This document shows, one piece after another, positions 1 through 7,761 of a DNA stretch of 48,722 bases (position 1 is its first letter; the number at the start of each line of letters is the position of its first letter). The DNA is from Pararhodospirillum oryzae. GTDB taxonomy: Bacteria > Pseudomonadota > Alphaproteobacteria > Rhodospirillales > Rhodospirillaceae. A program made the translations under genes and the position numbers. Under the pieces are notes generated by a model that searched no databases, was not told where the DNA came from, and saw nothing but the letters and a program-made list of their open reading frames with translations. The DNA is taken from positions 1 to 48,722 of the forward strand of contig NZ_BJZO01000028.1 in the NCBI RefSeq assembly GCF_007992075.1, given 5' to 3'.

Positions 1-107
1 TTGGGGAACCCTCTTCCAAGGGCGTCCAGGGCTTCACCCGATGGCCCTGAGGCCCCTCCCGCCTTCCCACCCGCGCGGGGAGCCCGGCGGGCGACAACGA
101 GACGACG

Positions 108-1277
108 ATGGCCCTTTCTTCCCGGCAAGCCTTTTCCCATCCCGGTCTTGATGCCCCGCTGTGGGCCCTGGGCCTGATGAGCGGAACCAGCCTGGACGGC
201 ATCGATGCCGCCCTTGTGCGCACCGATGGCGAACGGGTTCTCGACCTGGGGCCGGCGTTGACGGTTCCCTACGACGGCGACCTGCGCGCGCGCCTGCGCG
301 CCGCCCTGGGGCGTTCTCCCGCCGACCAGGAGGCCGGCTTGCCCGCCCTGGTCCGTGATCTGACGGAGCGTCACGCCCAGGCGGCGCGCCGGCTTCTGGC
401 CGCTTCGCCGTTTCATCCCGGGGTGATCGGCTTCCATGGCCAGACCCTGTTCCACGCCCCCGACGAAGGGATCACGGTGCAAATCGGCGACGGGGCCTTG
501 CTGGCCGCGCTGACGGGCGTGGCCGTGGTCAACGATTTCCGCTCGGCCGATGTCGCCGCCGGCGGCCAGGGCGCGCCGCTCGCGCCCGCGTGGCACCAGG
601 CCCTGGCGGCTTCCCTGCCGGGACCGGTGGCGGTGCTGAATATCGGGGGCGTCGCCAACGTGACCTGGATCGCCGGCGCCTCGGCTCCCGGCACGCCGCC
701 CCTGGCCTTTGATACCGGGCCCGGCAACGCGCTGATCGATGACTGGGTGCGCGGGCGCCTGGGGCTGCCCCACGACGCGGGCGGGCGTCTGGGGGCGGCG
801 GGACGGGTGGACGGCGTGGCCCTGGCCGCGCTGATGGATCACCCGTATTTTGACCGGCGGCCGCCCAAGTCACTCGATCGCGACGCGTTTTCCCTTGATC
901 CGGTGGCCTCCCTGACCGACGCCGACGGGGCGGCGACCCTGGTGGCCTTCACCAGTGCCGCCGTGGCCGCGGCCCGGCGCTGGATGCCCGCTCCCCCGGC
1001 GCGTTGGCTGGTGTGCGGGGGCGGGCGCCACAACGCCAGCCTCATGGCCCGGCTGGGGCAGGACCTGGCGGTGCCGGTCGAACCGGTTGAAACCGTGGGC
1101 TGGCAGGGCGACGCCCTGGAGGCGCAGGCGTTTGCCTTCCTGGCGGTGCGGGCCTTGCGCGGGCTTCCCCTGTCGTGGCCCTCGACCACCGGGGTGCCCG
1201 CGCCCCTGAGCGGCGGGCGTTACTGGCCGGCCGACGGTCCGCTGTCCGGGCCCGGCACCACCACCCGGCCCAGGTAG
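108..1277 (+). CDS. anmK: Anhydro-N-acetylmuramic acid kinase
   Basis: Cytoplasmic sugar kinase that opens and phosphorylates 1,6-anhydro-MurNAc to MurNAc-6-phosphate during peptidoglycan recycling. The N-terminal phosphate-binding motif GLMSGTSLDGIDAAL lies near residues 22-36, followed by GFHGQTLFH, the NDFRSADVAAGGQGAPLAP block, FDTGPGNALIDDW and the late CGGGRHN motif, in the order expected for the AnmK family. At 389 residues it is slightly longer than usual: the family normally ends soon after the TTGVPAPLSGGRYWP stretch, and the last ~18 residues are read through DNA that also encodes the end of the convergent hydrolase gene. The ATG at 108 is the first good start, with a weak purine-rich stretch (GAGACGACG) before it. 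Confident in function; the C-terminal tail is atypical. Confidence 0.95.
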   Translation: MALSSRQAFSHPGLDAPLWALGLMSGTSLDGIDAALVRTDGERVLDLGPALTVPYDGDLRARLRAALGRSPADQEAGLPALVRDLTERHAQAARRLLAASPFHPGVIGFHGQTLFHAPDEGITVQIGDGALLAALTGVAVVNDFRSADVAAGGQGAPLAPAWHQALAASLPGPVAVLNIGGVANVTWIAGASAPGTPPLAFDTGPGNALIDDWVRGRLGLPHDAGGRLGAAGRVDGVALAALMDHPYFDRRPPKSLDRDAFSLDPVASLTDADGAATLVAFTSAAVAAARRWMPAPPARWLVCGGGRHNASLMARLGQDLAVPVEPVETVGWQGDALEAQAFAFLAVRALRGLPLSWPSTTGVPAPLSGGRYWPADGPLSGPGTTTRPR

Positions 1278-1891
1278 CGGTCCACCTCGCCGGCCAGCAG
1301 CGGCAGGTGGTCGGCGAAGAAGTGGTTGGCTCCCGGGATCACGCTGTAATCGACGGTGATGTTCTTTTGCTGCGAAAGTTTGTGGGCGAGCTTGGCCACC
1401 GCCGGCTCGGGCACCACCGTGTCCTTTTCGCCGTGGACGATGATCCCCGACGACGGGCAGGGCGCGAGGAAGGTGAAGTCGTGGCTGCCCGCCGGCGGCG
1501 CGACCGACACGAAGCCCGAAATCTCGGGTCGGCGCATCAGCAGCTGCATCGCGATCCACGCGCCAAAGGAAAAGCCGGCCACCCAGCATTCCTGGGAATT
1601 GGTGTTGAGGGCCTGCATCCAGTCCAGGGCGCTGGCCGCGTCGGAGAGTTCGCCCTGACCGTTGTCGAACACCCCTTGCGAGCGGCCAACGCCGCGAAAG
1701 TTGAACCGCATCACCGAAAAGCCGCGCCGGGCGAAGGTATGGTACAAGGTGTACACGACCTTGTTATTCATCGTGCCGCCCTGCTTGGGGTGGGGGTGCA
1801 AGATCAAGGCGATGGGCGCGTTGGGCTGGCGGGCGTGGCTGTAGCGCCCTTCCAGGCGGCCTTCGGGACCATTGAAGATGATTTCCGGCAT
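1220..1891 (-). CDS. Alpha/beta hydrolase (COG2945-like)
   Basis: Predicted cytoplasmic serine hydrolase of 223 residues. The nucleophile elbow is GFSFG with Ser108, the acid is probably the Asp of HGEKDTVV and the histidine is that of GANHFF, so a full triad is visible. The N-terminal LILHPHPKQGGTMNNKVV block and the FNFRGVGRSQG oxyanion region match the small alpha/beta hydrolases often listed as COG2945; their substrate is not known. The 3' end overlaps the convergent anmK gene by 58 bases. The start ATG is the first in frame, with a GGAAAA stretch upstream. Family is secure; no substrate can be assigned. Confidence 0.88.
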   Translation of the reverse strand: MPEIIFNGPEGRLEGRYSHARQPNAPIALILHPHPKQGGTMNNKVVYTLYHTFARRGFSVMRFNFRGVGRSQGVFDNGQGELSDAASALDWMQALNTNSQECWVAGFSFGAWIAMQLLMRRPEISGFVSVAPPAGSHDFTFLAPCPSSGIIVHGEKDTVVPEPAVAKLAHKLSQQKNITVDYSVIPGANHFFADHLPLLAGEVDRYLGRVVVPGPDSGPSAGQ

Positions 1892-2171
1892 CGTGGCGCT
1901 TTTTCCGATTCCATTCGTGGGGCGGGCCGGCTAGGAGCGGGCGGCCCGGAAGAGGGGGCCATTCTTGCCCCTTGGTTTGCCGGGGCCGACGTCAGAGCGG
2001 CGAAGTCGGACTTGGCCGGGGATAGCCCGACAGGACATCTGGCTATTCTTGACTGATTTTCTCGGGCACACTATAGTCGTTTCCCGCTGCCGCTCCTTGT
2101 CCCATGGACTCGTCTCCCCGGGCGCGGCGCCCTGGGGGGCATGGGCGGGCGTTACTATCACGGGATGGCCG
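1892..2171. other. Divergent control region between hydrolase and cysE
   Basis: About 280 bases without a convincing gene. An upstream extension of the cysE frame to 1965 is open but looks like non-coding readthrough, since it lacks similarity to CysE. The region holds the sigma70-like cysE promoter at 2049-2077 and, immediately upstream of its -35 box, an inverted repeat ATAGCC (2022-2027) / GGCTAT (2041-2046) that could be an operator. No terminator or known riboswitch was seen. Confidence 0.5.
2049..2077 (+). promoter_or_regulatory. Sigma70-type promoter for cysE-iscR
   Basis: TTGACT at 2049-2054 and TATAGT at 2072-2077 are separated by exactly 17 bases. Both hexamers match the housekeeping consensus at five of six positions. 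It points at cysE and implies an untranslated leader of about 85-90 bases. Confidence 0.7.
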
Positions 2172-2930
2172 ATGCTTTTCAAGCGATTGAAGGAAGATGT
2201 GGACACCATCATGCTCCGGGATCCGGCGGCGCATGGGCGCCTTGAGGTCTTGTTGTGCTATCCCGGCCTGCATGCCGTGTTGTTCCATCGCTTATCCCAT
2301 CCCCTGTGGGAACGTGGCTGGCGCACGCTGGCCCGCGTGCTGAGTCATACGGCGAAAATCCTAACGGGTATTGAAATTCATCCGGCCGCGCGGCTGGGGC
2401 GGCGCTTTTTCATTGATCACGGCACCGGCGTGGTCATCGGCGAAACCGCCGAAGTGGGCGACGACGTGACCTTGTACCAGGGCGTGACCCTGGGGGGAAC
2501 GTCGCTGCTGCCGGGCAAGCGCCATCCCACCGTCCAAGACGGGGTCATCATTGGCGCGGGCGCCCATGTCCTGGGGCCGCATGTGGTCGGGGCCGGGGCG
2601 CGCATCGGGGCCAACGCGGTGGTGCTCACCGATGTGCCGGCCGGGGCCACCATGGTGGGGATTCCGGCGCGCATGGCCAGCCGTTCGCGCGCGCCCGAGG
2701 CCGAGTGTTTTTGCAGCTATGGCACGCCAGAGGGGTTGCCCGATCCGGTTTCCGGGTCGATCAATACCCTGATGGACGAGGTGCGCCGCCTGAATGCCCG
2801 ACTGACCGCTTTGGAAATCCGGGGCCTGCCGGAAGGCGATCCGGCCTCGATGGATGTCACCGACAACGACCCCGTTGCGCCTCGGGGGGGGGCCCCCACC
2901 TCGCGCGAGACGGCCGGTTTCAATGTGTAA
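2172..2930 (+). CDS. cysE: Serine O-acetyltransferase
   Basis: Transfers acetyl from acetyl-CoA to L-serine, giving O-acetylserine for cysteine synthesis. The protein (252 residues from the ATG at 2172) starts [20 protein letters not shown], as short CysE proteins do, and continues with the [16 protein letters not shown] catalytic block and a left-handed beta-helix of hexapeptide repeats ([29 protein letters not shown]). The frame is open 69 codons further upstream, but that part has no resemblance to the family and would start before the promoter. The tail after about residue 200 is low-complexity and lacks a typical CysK-binding C-terminal Ile. iscR follows 15 bases downstream, so the two are probably co-transcribed. 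Confidence 0.93.
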   Translation: MLFKRLKEDVDTIMLRDPAAHGRLEVLLCYPGLHAVLFHRLSHPLWERGWRTLARVLSHTAKILTGIEIHPAARLGRRFFIDHGTGVVIGETAEVGDDVTLYQGVTLGGTSLLPGKRHPTVQDGVIIGAGAHVLGPHVVGAGARIGANAVVLTDVPAGATMVGIPARMASRSRAPEAECFCSYGTPEGLPDPVSGSINTLMDEVRRLNARLTALEIRGLPEGDPASMDVTDNDPVAPRGGAPTSRETAGFNV

Positions 2931-2945
2931 AAGGGATGGAAAGCG

Positions 2946-3422
2946 ATGAGGCTGAGCACGAAGGGTCGCTACGCGGTGATGGCCATGGCCGATCTGGCCG
3001 CCCATTCGGCGGGCAAGCCGGTGGCCCTGGCGGATATCGCCGAACGCCAGGAAATTTCGCTTTCCTACCTTGAACAACTCTTTGGCCGGCTGCGAAAGGG
3101 CGGCCTGGTCAAAAGCGTGCGTGGTCCCGGAGGCGGCTACCTGCTGTCGCGCGATGCCGGCGACATGCGCATTTCCGATATCATCCTGGCGGTGGATGAA
3201 CCGATCCAGACCACGCGCTGTTCCCCGGGGTCGCCGGCGGGATGCCACAACAACAAGGGCCGCTGCCTGACCCATGATCTGTGGGAAGAGCTGGCCAACC
3301 AGATTTATCTGTATCTCAGCAGCGTTTCCCTGGAGGACGTGACCCAGCGTCGGGTTCTGGGCACCAGTGGCCTGATCGGAGAACTGCCCGGGGGCCTGGC
3401 GGTCACGCCGACGGTTCAATAA
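2946..3422 (+). CDS. iscR: Rrf2-family Fe-S cluster regulator IscR
   Basis: Transcription factor of 158 residues with an N-terminal winged helix (MRLSTKGRYAVMAMADLA, SYLEQLFGRLRKGGLVKSVRGPGGGY) and the cluster ligands Cys92, Cys100, Cys107 and His110 in CSPGSPAGC...RCLTHDLW. Three cysteines plus histidine are typical of IscR, which binds [2Fe-2S] and controls Fe-S assembly genes. The position directly after cysE is common in alphaproteobacteria and links cysteine supply to sulfur mobilisation. Unlike many relatives there is no cysteine desulfurase (iscS) next; instead a long 3' region ends in an intrinsic terminator at 3576-3610. RirA is a less likely alternative because of the cysteine spacing and context. 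Confidence 0.9.
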   Translation: MRLSTKGRYAVMAMADLAAHSAGKPVALADIAERQEISLSYLEQLFGRLRKGGLVKSVRGPGGGYLLSRDAGDMRISDIILAVDEPIQTTRCSPGSPAGCHNNKGRCLTHDLWEELANQIYLYLSSVSLEDVTQRRVLGTSGLIGELPGGLAVTPTVQ

Positions 3423-3575
3423 GAAAAGGGGTTGGTTTTTCCAGGAGAACGGACCGGGCGATTGCGAATCGTCAATGAACCCTGGGGGCGTTGTTCCTAT
3501 CGTGGGGATCCGTCATGGAACAATCCCTTTTGGATGCCGCGACGGCTGATCACGCTTGTGCATTTTTCCGCCTTG

Positions 3576-3610
3576 TCCCGGATTTCCATTCAGGAGATCC
3601 GGGATTTTTT
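3576..3610 (+). terminator. Intrinsic terminator after iscR
   Basis: Perfect 8-bp stem TCCCGGAT (3576-3583) / ATCCGGGA (3597-3604) with a 13-base loop, followed by six T (3605-3610). It closes the cysE-iscR unit about 150 bases after the iscR stop and separates it from prdX. Confidence 0.8.
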
Positions 3611-3680
3611 GTGTGTCCTGGCCCGCGCCAAGATCGGAGTTCTGGCCTGGGCCCTTGTTTCCTTGAAAAGGAGTCAGGCC

Positions 3681-4178
3681 TTGATTCCCGTTTCCATGGA
3701 CGCCTTGCTGGCCCGGCTGGTCGAATGGGGCATCCAGGCCACCACCACGACCCACGAGGCGGTGTTCACCGTCGCGGCCGCCGCCCACACCCATGACGCG
3801 ATCCCTGGGGTTCACTGCAAGAATTTGTTCCTCAAGGATTCGCGTGGCCAGCTATGGCTGGTGGTGTGCCCGCATGATCGTCCGGTGGATCTGAAAACCC
3901 TGCCGGCGCGGATTGGCTCGGGCCGGCTGTCGTTTGGCAAGCCCGCGCTGCTTGACGAGGTGCTGGGCGTGATCCCCGGCGCGGTGACACCCTTTGCCCT
4001 GATCAACGACACCGAGCACCGGGTCAAGGTGGTGCTGGATGCCTGGATGGTGGCGCAAGAGAAGGTCAACTACCATCCCCTGGTCAACACCGCGACCACC
4101 ACGGTTTCGGGCGCCGATCTGGTCCGGTTCATCCAGGCTTGCGGTCACGAGCCGGTGATGATCGACTTGGCCCCTTGA
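3681..4178 (+). CDS. prdX: Ala-tRNA(Pro) deacylase, PrdX/YbaK family
   Basis: Trans-editing hydrolase that removes alanine from mischarged tRNA(Pro), a YbaK/aminoacyl-tRNA-deacylase fold. Recognisable family blocks are CKNLFLKD with the catalytic-site lysine, RIGSGRLSFGKP, GVIPGAVTPFALIND and NYHPLVNTATTTVS, in the expected order. I place the start at TTG 3681 because AAGGAG (3668-3673) lies 7 bases before it and the resulting 165 residues is the usual length; ATG 3696 is the alternative. The frame is open further upstream to 3432 but that part crosses the iscR terminator and looks non-coding. Stand-alone gene. Confidence 0.85.
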   Translation: MIPVSMDALLARLVEWGIQATTTTHEAVFTVAAAAHTHDAIPGVHCKNLFLKDSRGQLWLVVCPHDRPVDLKTLPARIGSGRLSFGKPALLDEVLGVIPGAVTPFALINDTEHRVKVVLDAWMVAQEKVNYHPLVNTATTTVSGADLVRFIQACGHEPVMIDLAP

Positions 4179-4218
4179 GTTTTCCCCCACCGGCCGCGCG
4201 TCCCCAGGAGGCTTGCCC

Positions 4219-5628
4219 ATGACGTTTCCCCCCGATCCGCTGCCCGATCGCCCCTTGCCCCCCGATCTGGTGGCCGCTCTTGTCGCCTTGCTGGGGCCGC
4301 GCTTCACCAGCGCCGCCGCCGTGCGCTTGCAACACGGGCGCGACGAAAGCTATCACCCGCCCTTTCCTCCCGACGCCGTGGTCTATCCTCATACCACCGA
4401 GGAGGTGGCGGCCATCGTGCGCGCCTGCGCGGCCCGGCGGGTGCCGATGATTCCGTTTGGCGCCGGCACCTCGCTGGAAGGCCATGTGGCCGCCCTGCGG
4501 GGCGGGGTGTGCCTGGACCTGTCGGGCATGGATGCCATTGTCGCGGTGCGCCCGCAGGACATGGACGCCACGGTGCAGGCCGGCGTCACCCGCAAGCGGC
4601 TGAATGCCCATCTGCGCGACACCGGGCTGTTCTTCCCCATCGATCCCGGCGCCGACGCCACGCTGGGGGGCATGGCGGCAACCCGCGCCTCGGGCACCAA
4701 CGCGGTGCGCTATGGCACCATGCGCGAGGCGGTGCTGGCCCTGACCGTGGTCACTCCCCAAGGCGAGGTCATCCGCACCGGTGGGCGGGCGCGCAAGTCG
4801 TCGGCGGGCTATGACCTGACGCGGCTGTACGTGGGCTCGGAAGGGACCTTGGGCCTGATTACCGAGGTCACGGTGCGCCTGCACGGAATCCCGGAAACGG
4901 TGATGGCGGCGGTGTGCCCGTTCCCCAGCGTGGCGCAGGCGGTCAACACGGTGATCCACACCATCCAGGCCGGGATTCCCATCGCGCGCGTTGAGTTCCT
5001 GAACGCGCACCAGATGGAGGCGGTCAACCGGTATTCCCGGATGAACCACGCGGTCACGCCCACGCTGTTCTTCGAGTTTCACGGCTCGCCCGCCCATGTG
5101 ACGGAGCAGGTCGAGGTGGTCCGGGCCCTGGCCGCCGATCAGGGCGGGGCCGATTTCCAATGGACCGCCACGCCCGAGGAGCGCGATCGGTTGTGGGCGG
5201 CGCGTCACACCGCCTACTACGCCGCGCTGGCCCTCCGTCCCGGCGCCAAGGGGTTCAGCTCCGATGTGTGCGTGCCGATTTCGCGCCTGGCCGACTGCCT
5301 GACCGAGACCGAGGCCGATCTGGAAGCCAGCTCGCTGACCACCACCGTGGTCGGGCACGTGGGCGACGGGAATTTCCATGTGCTGTTCGTGATCGATCCC
5401 GACGACCCGGCCCAGCGCGAGGAAGCCAACCGTCTGAACGAACGCATCGTGGCCCGCGCCCTGGCCATGGAAGGCACCTGCACCGGCGAGCATGGCATCG
5501 GGTATGGCAAGATGAGCCACCTGGAAGCCGAGCACGGCGACGCCCTGGCCGTGATGCGCCGCCTCAAGCGCGCTCTTGATCCCGATGATCTGATGAACCC
5601 GGGCAAGATCGTGCGCCTGGATTTGTAG
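4219..5628 (+). CDS. FAD-binding glycolate / D-lactate dehydrogenase (GlcD/Dld family)
   Basis: Flavoprotein of 469 residues that should oxidise a 2-hydroxy acid such as D-lactate or glycolate. The N-terminal FAD-binding type-4 (PCMH) domain includes PFGAGTSLEGH, GGMAATRASGTNAVRYGTM and YVGSEGTLGLITE; the C-terminal oxidase domain has the metal-site stretch VVGHVGDGNFH and the family-ending signature GTCTGEHGIGYGKM followed by LDPDDLMNPGKI. ATG 4219 is chosen because AGGAGG at 4206-4211 is 7 bases upstream. GlcE/GlcF partners are not adjacent, which favours a single-subunit cytochrome-type D-lactate dehydrogenase over a glycolate oxidase subunit. Exact substrate uncertain. Confidence 0.88.
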   Translation: MTFPPDPLPDRPLPPDLVAALVALLGPRFTSAAAVRLQHGRDESYHPPFPPDAVVYPHTTEEVAAIVRACAARRVPMIPFGAGTSLEGHVAALRGGVCLDLSGMDAIVAVRPQDMDATVQAGVTRKRLNAHLRDTGLFFPIDPGADATLGGMAATRASGTNAVRYGTMREAVLALTVVTPQGEVIRTGGRARKSSAGYDLTRLYVGSEGTLGLITEVTVRLHGIPETVMAAVCPFPSVAQAVNTVIHTIQAGIPIARVEFLNAHQMEAVNRYSRMNHAVTPTLFFEFHGSPAHVTEQVEVVRALAADQGGADFQWTATPEERDRLWAARHTAYYAALALRPGAKGFSSDVCVPISRLADCLTETEADLEASSLTTTVVGHVGDGNFHVLFVIDPDDPAQREEANRLNERIVARALAMEGTCTGEHGIGYGKMSHLEAEHGDALAVMRRLKRALDPDDLMNPGKIVRLDL

Positions 5629-5673
5629 GGCGGGTGGATACGGGGAAGGGGAGTGATGGGAGGGCTTGCGCCC

Positions 5674-5722
5674 TGTTGGGGGCGCGGCCCCCAACACCCC
5701 CGCCCGGGGACACGTCCCCGGG
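5674..5722. repeat. GC-rich double-hairpin intergenic repeat
   Basis: Two near-perfect hairpins side by side: TGTTGGGGGC (5674-5683) pairs with GCCCCCAACA (5687-5696), and CCCGGGGAC (5703-5711) pairs with GTCCCCGGG (5714-5722). The block resembles the GC-rich palindromic DNA after cysNC and after the antitoxin gene, suggesting a dispersed element. It could also terminate transcription, although there is no T-tract. Confidence 0.6.
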
Positions 5723-5920
5723 GGCCCCTGATTCCTGGCCCGCCCCGCCCGGCGTTTGAGGGCTCCCAAAAAAACTCCCCTTAATTCCCCTTGTTCGGGT
5801 GTGGCTGGATCCAGCACAATAATCGCTGATGGGGCGGGCTGGCCCCGGTGCCGCCCGACCGGGGTGGTGCGTCGTCTTTCACGGTTTTTGTTCGACCCCG
5901 TACCCACGGAGCCCCGCGCG

Positions 5921-6442
5921 ATGAAGGATCCCCTCAACGCTTCGATCCTTGGCACGACCCTTGAGCGCTGGCTGGTGCGAGGGTTGTGGGTGTTCAATGG
6001 GTTGTTGCACATCGTTCTGGCCGTGGCCCTGGTTCTGGCCAGCGCCATGGTGGTGGTCGAGTTCTTCAATGAAGCGGTCGTGGCCTATCAGCAAGACAAG
6101 CTGGCCCAGGGCTTTTTGCATGCCCTGGGGGTGTTGTTCATTGTGTGGACATTGTCGTCGCTGATCTCGGCCGAAATCGAGTATGTGCGGACCGGGCGCT
6201 TTCACCTGCGGGTGTTTCTTGAGGTGGCGATGATTACCTTGCTGCGCCAGCTCATCGTGCGCCCGGTCCAGACCGTGGCCGGGGATGTCAAGCTGGGGGA
6301 CTGGTCCAGCTTCTGGGAATATACCCTGGTGCTCGCGGCCCTGCTGGCGGTGGCGGTGGCGCATCGGCTGGTGGGGGATGTTGTCCCGTCCAGTGACAAG
6401 CCCGAGGACCTTCCCCCCCCGGCGAAGGAGCAGAACGGCTAA
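5921..6442 (+). CDS. PsiE-family integral membrane protein
   Basis: Inner-membrane protein of 173 residues resembling the phosphate-starvation-inducible E (PsiE) family, whose biochemical role is unknown. Four hydrophobic segments are visible: about residues 23-47 (LLHIVLAVALVLASAMVVV), 65-85 (ALGVLFIVWTLSSLI), 97-115 (FLEVAMITLLRQLIV, a conserved PsiE block with TGRFHLRVF before it) and 133-150 (YTLVLAALLAVAVAH). ATG 5921 is the natural start; the open frame further upstream lies in repeat DNA. The last four bases overlap the convergent MFS gene. No phosphate-responsive site was recognised. Confidence 0.78.
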   Translation: MKDPLNASILGTTLERWLVRGLWVFNGLLHIVLAVALVLASAMVVVEFFNEAVVAYQQDKLAQGFLHALGVLFIVWTLSSLISAEIEYVRTGRFHLRVFLEVAMITLLRQLIVRPVQTVAGDVKLGDWSSFWEYTLVLAALLAVAVAHRLVGDVVPSSDKPEDLPPPAKEQNG

Positions 6443-7659
6443 AAGAAAGCGCGCGGCGCGTCGGGCTTGCCCCGTGGGTTCCGGCGCGCCTCCACGTTCC
6501 GGCGGTGCGCGAGCCCATGGCCGGCCAGTAGCAGCCCGGCGCCCAGGCCCACGACCATCGAGGCCATGCCGAGGGCCAGGCTCCACCCTCCCCATCCCGC
6601 CAGGCCCGCCGCCAGCACGGGGCCCAGGATCTGGCCGATTCCGAAGGCGGCGGTCAGGATCCCCATGACCCGCGCCGCGTGCCCGGGGTTGACCAGGCGG
6701 CCAAAAGCCAGGGTCATGCCGACGATCCCCAGGAAGGTGCCGCCAAACAGCACCGCTCCGGCCAGAACCAGGGCCCAGTGACCCGACAGAACCGGCAAGA
6801 TCATGCCCGTTGCCTGGATCAGGTGTCCCGCGACCAGCACGGTTACATAGCCACGGCGTTCGGCCAGGAACGACCACACCAGCGCCGAGGGCAGCGCGGC
6901 GACCCCGACAAGAACCCAGGAGAGGTTGGCGAAACCGGCAAGGCCAGGGGTCGCGCGCACGATCTCGACCAGGAAGGTCCCGGTGACGATGTAGCCCAGT
7001 CCTTCGCAAAAATAGGCCGCCGCCAGGAAGGAAAGGGGGAAGGAAAGGGGCGGGGCGGGCGTCGCGGGCGGGGCCATCGGCGGGGCAGGGGCGCGGGCAT
7101 GAACCCCGGCAAGAAGCGGACCCGCGACCAGGGCAAGGCCGGCGGCCAGAACGGCGCTCGCCAGCCATCCGGCGTCCGATCCCAGGCGGGTGCCCACCTC
7201 GCCCACGACCGTCCCCGCCAGGATGATCCCCAGGCCGACCCCGCCAAAATGCAGCCCGCTCCAGCGCGCATGACCGCTGGACCCCAGAAGAGGCAGCACC
7301 AGGGCCGACGCCAGCACGAAAACCCAGGCCGACGCGATCCCGCCCACCAGCCGCAGCCCGTTCCAGATCACGGGCGAGGGCACCACGGGCATCAGGGCCA
7401 GCGTCACCACCAGCAGCCCCAGGCCCCTGTTCAAAAGGCGGTGGCGGCCGGCGTCGGTGCGCAGGGCCCCGGCCCACAGGGCGCCCAGCAGATACCCCAC
7501 GTTGTTGCTGGCGGCCAGGCCGCTGCTTCCCAGGGCGCCAAAGCCGTAGTCCTGCTGCATCACCGGCAACAGGGGGGTGAAGGCGAAGCGCCCCAATCCC
7601 ACCGCCGCCGCCAGGGCCAGCATGCCGCCCACCAGAACCCATCCGCTGCGTGTCGTCAT
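6439..7659 (-). CDS. MFS transporter, YbfB/YjiJ type
   Basis: Major facilitator superfamily protein of 406 residues with about 12 transmembrane helices. The N-terminal GGMLALAAAVGLGRFAFTPLLPVMQ block is the hallmark of the YbfB/YjiJ subfamily, uncharacterised exporters commonly placed next to LysR regulators. A long linker rich in Ala and Pro sits between the two six-helix halves (around residues 195-215). GGGGAGG lies just upstream of the start. It is divergently arranged with a LysR gene 102 bases away, so that regulator probably controls it. Substrate unknown. Confidence 0.87.
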   Translation of the reverse strand: MTTRSGWVLVGGMLALAAAVGLGRFAFTPLLPVMQQDYGFGALGSSGLAASNNVGYLLGALWAGALRTDAGRHRLLNRGLGLLVVTLALMPVVPSPVIWNGLRLVGGIASAWVFVLASALVLPLLGSSGHARWSGLHFGGVGLGIILAGTVVGEVGTRLGSDAGWLASAVLAAGLALVAGPLLAGVHARAPAPPMAPPATPAPPLSFPLSFLAAAYFCEGLGYIVTGTFLVEIVRATPGLAGFANLSWVLVGVAALPSALVWSFLAERRGYVTVLVAGHLIQATGMILPVLSGHWALVLAGAVLFGGTFLGIVGMTLAFGRLVNPGHAARVMGILTAAFGIGQILGPVLAAGLAGWGGWSLALGMASMVVGLGAGLLLAGHGLAHRRNVEARRNPRGKPDAPRAFF

Positions 7660-7719
7660 GATCCTCCCCTTCGTGCTGTTTTCCGGGAAGCATGACCAGG
7701 ATATTGATTCGCATCCAGC

Positions 7720-7731
7720 GCATAATTATGC
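7720..7731. promoter_or_regulatory. Palindromic candidate operator in MFS/LysR gap
   Basis: The 12-base perfect palindrome GCATAATTATGC sits in the 102-base gap between the divergent MFS and LysR genes. A short AT-rich dyad here is the usual layout for a LysR-type autoregulatory and activation site. The assignment is by position and symmetry only. Confidence 0.45.
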
Positions 7732-7761
7732 TCAGACCATTCTGTTTTGGAGAATGAACGG

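Noticed and set aside
5756-5920. Upstream extension of the PsiE-like gene
   Set aside because: The open frame crosses repeat-adjacent DNA, lacks similarity to PsiE and has no better start than ATG 5921.
4129-6069. Long minus-strand open frame opposite the FAD-oxidase gene
   Set aside because: Composition is typical of an antisense shadow in high-GC DNA and the plus-strand gene has unmistakable flavoprotein motifs.
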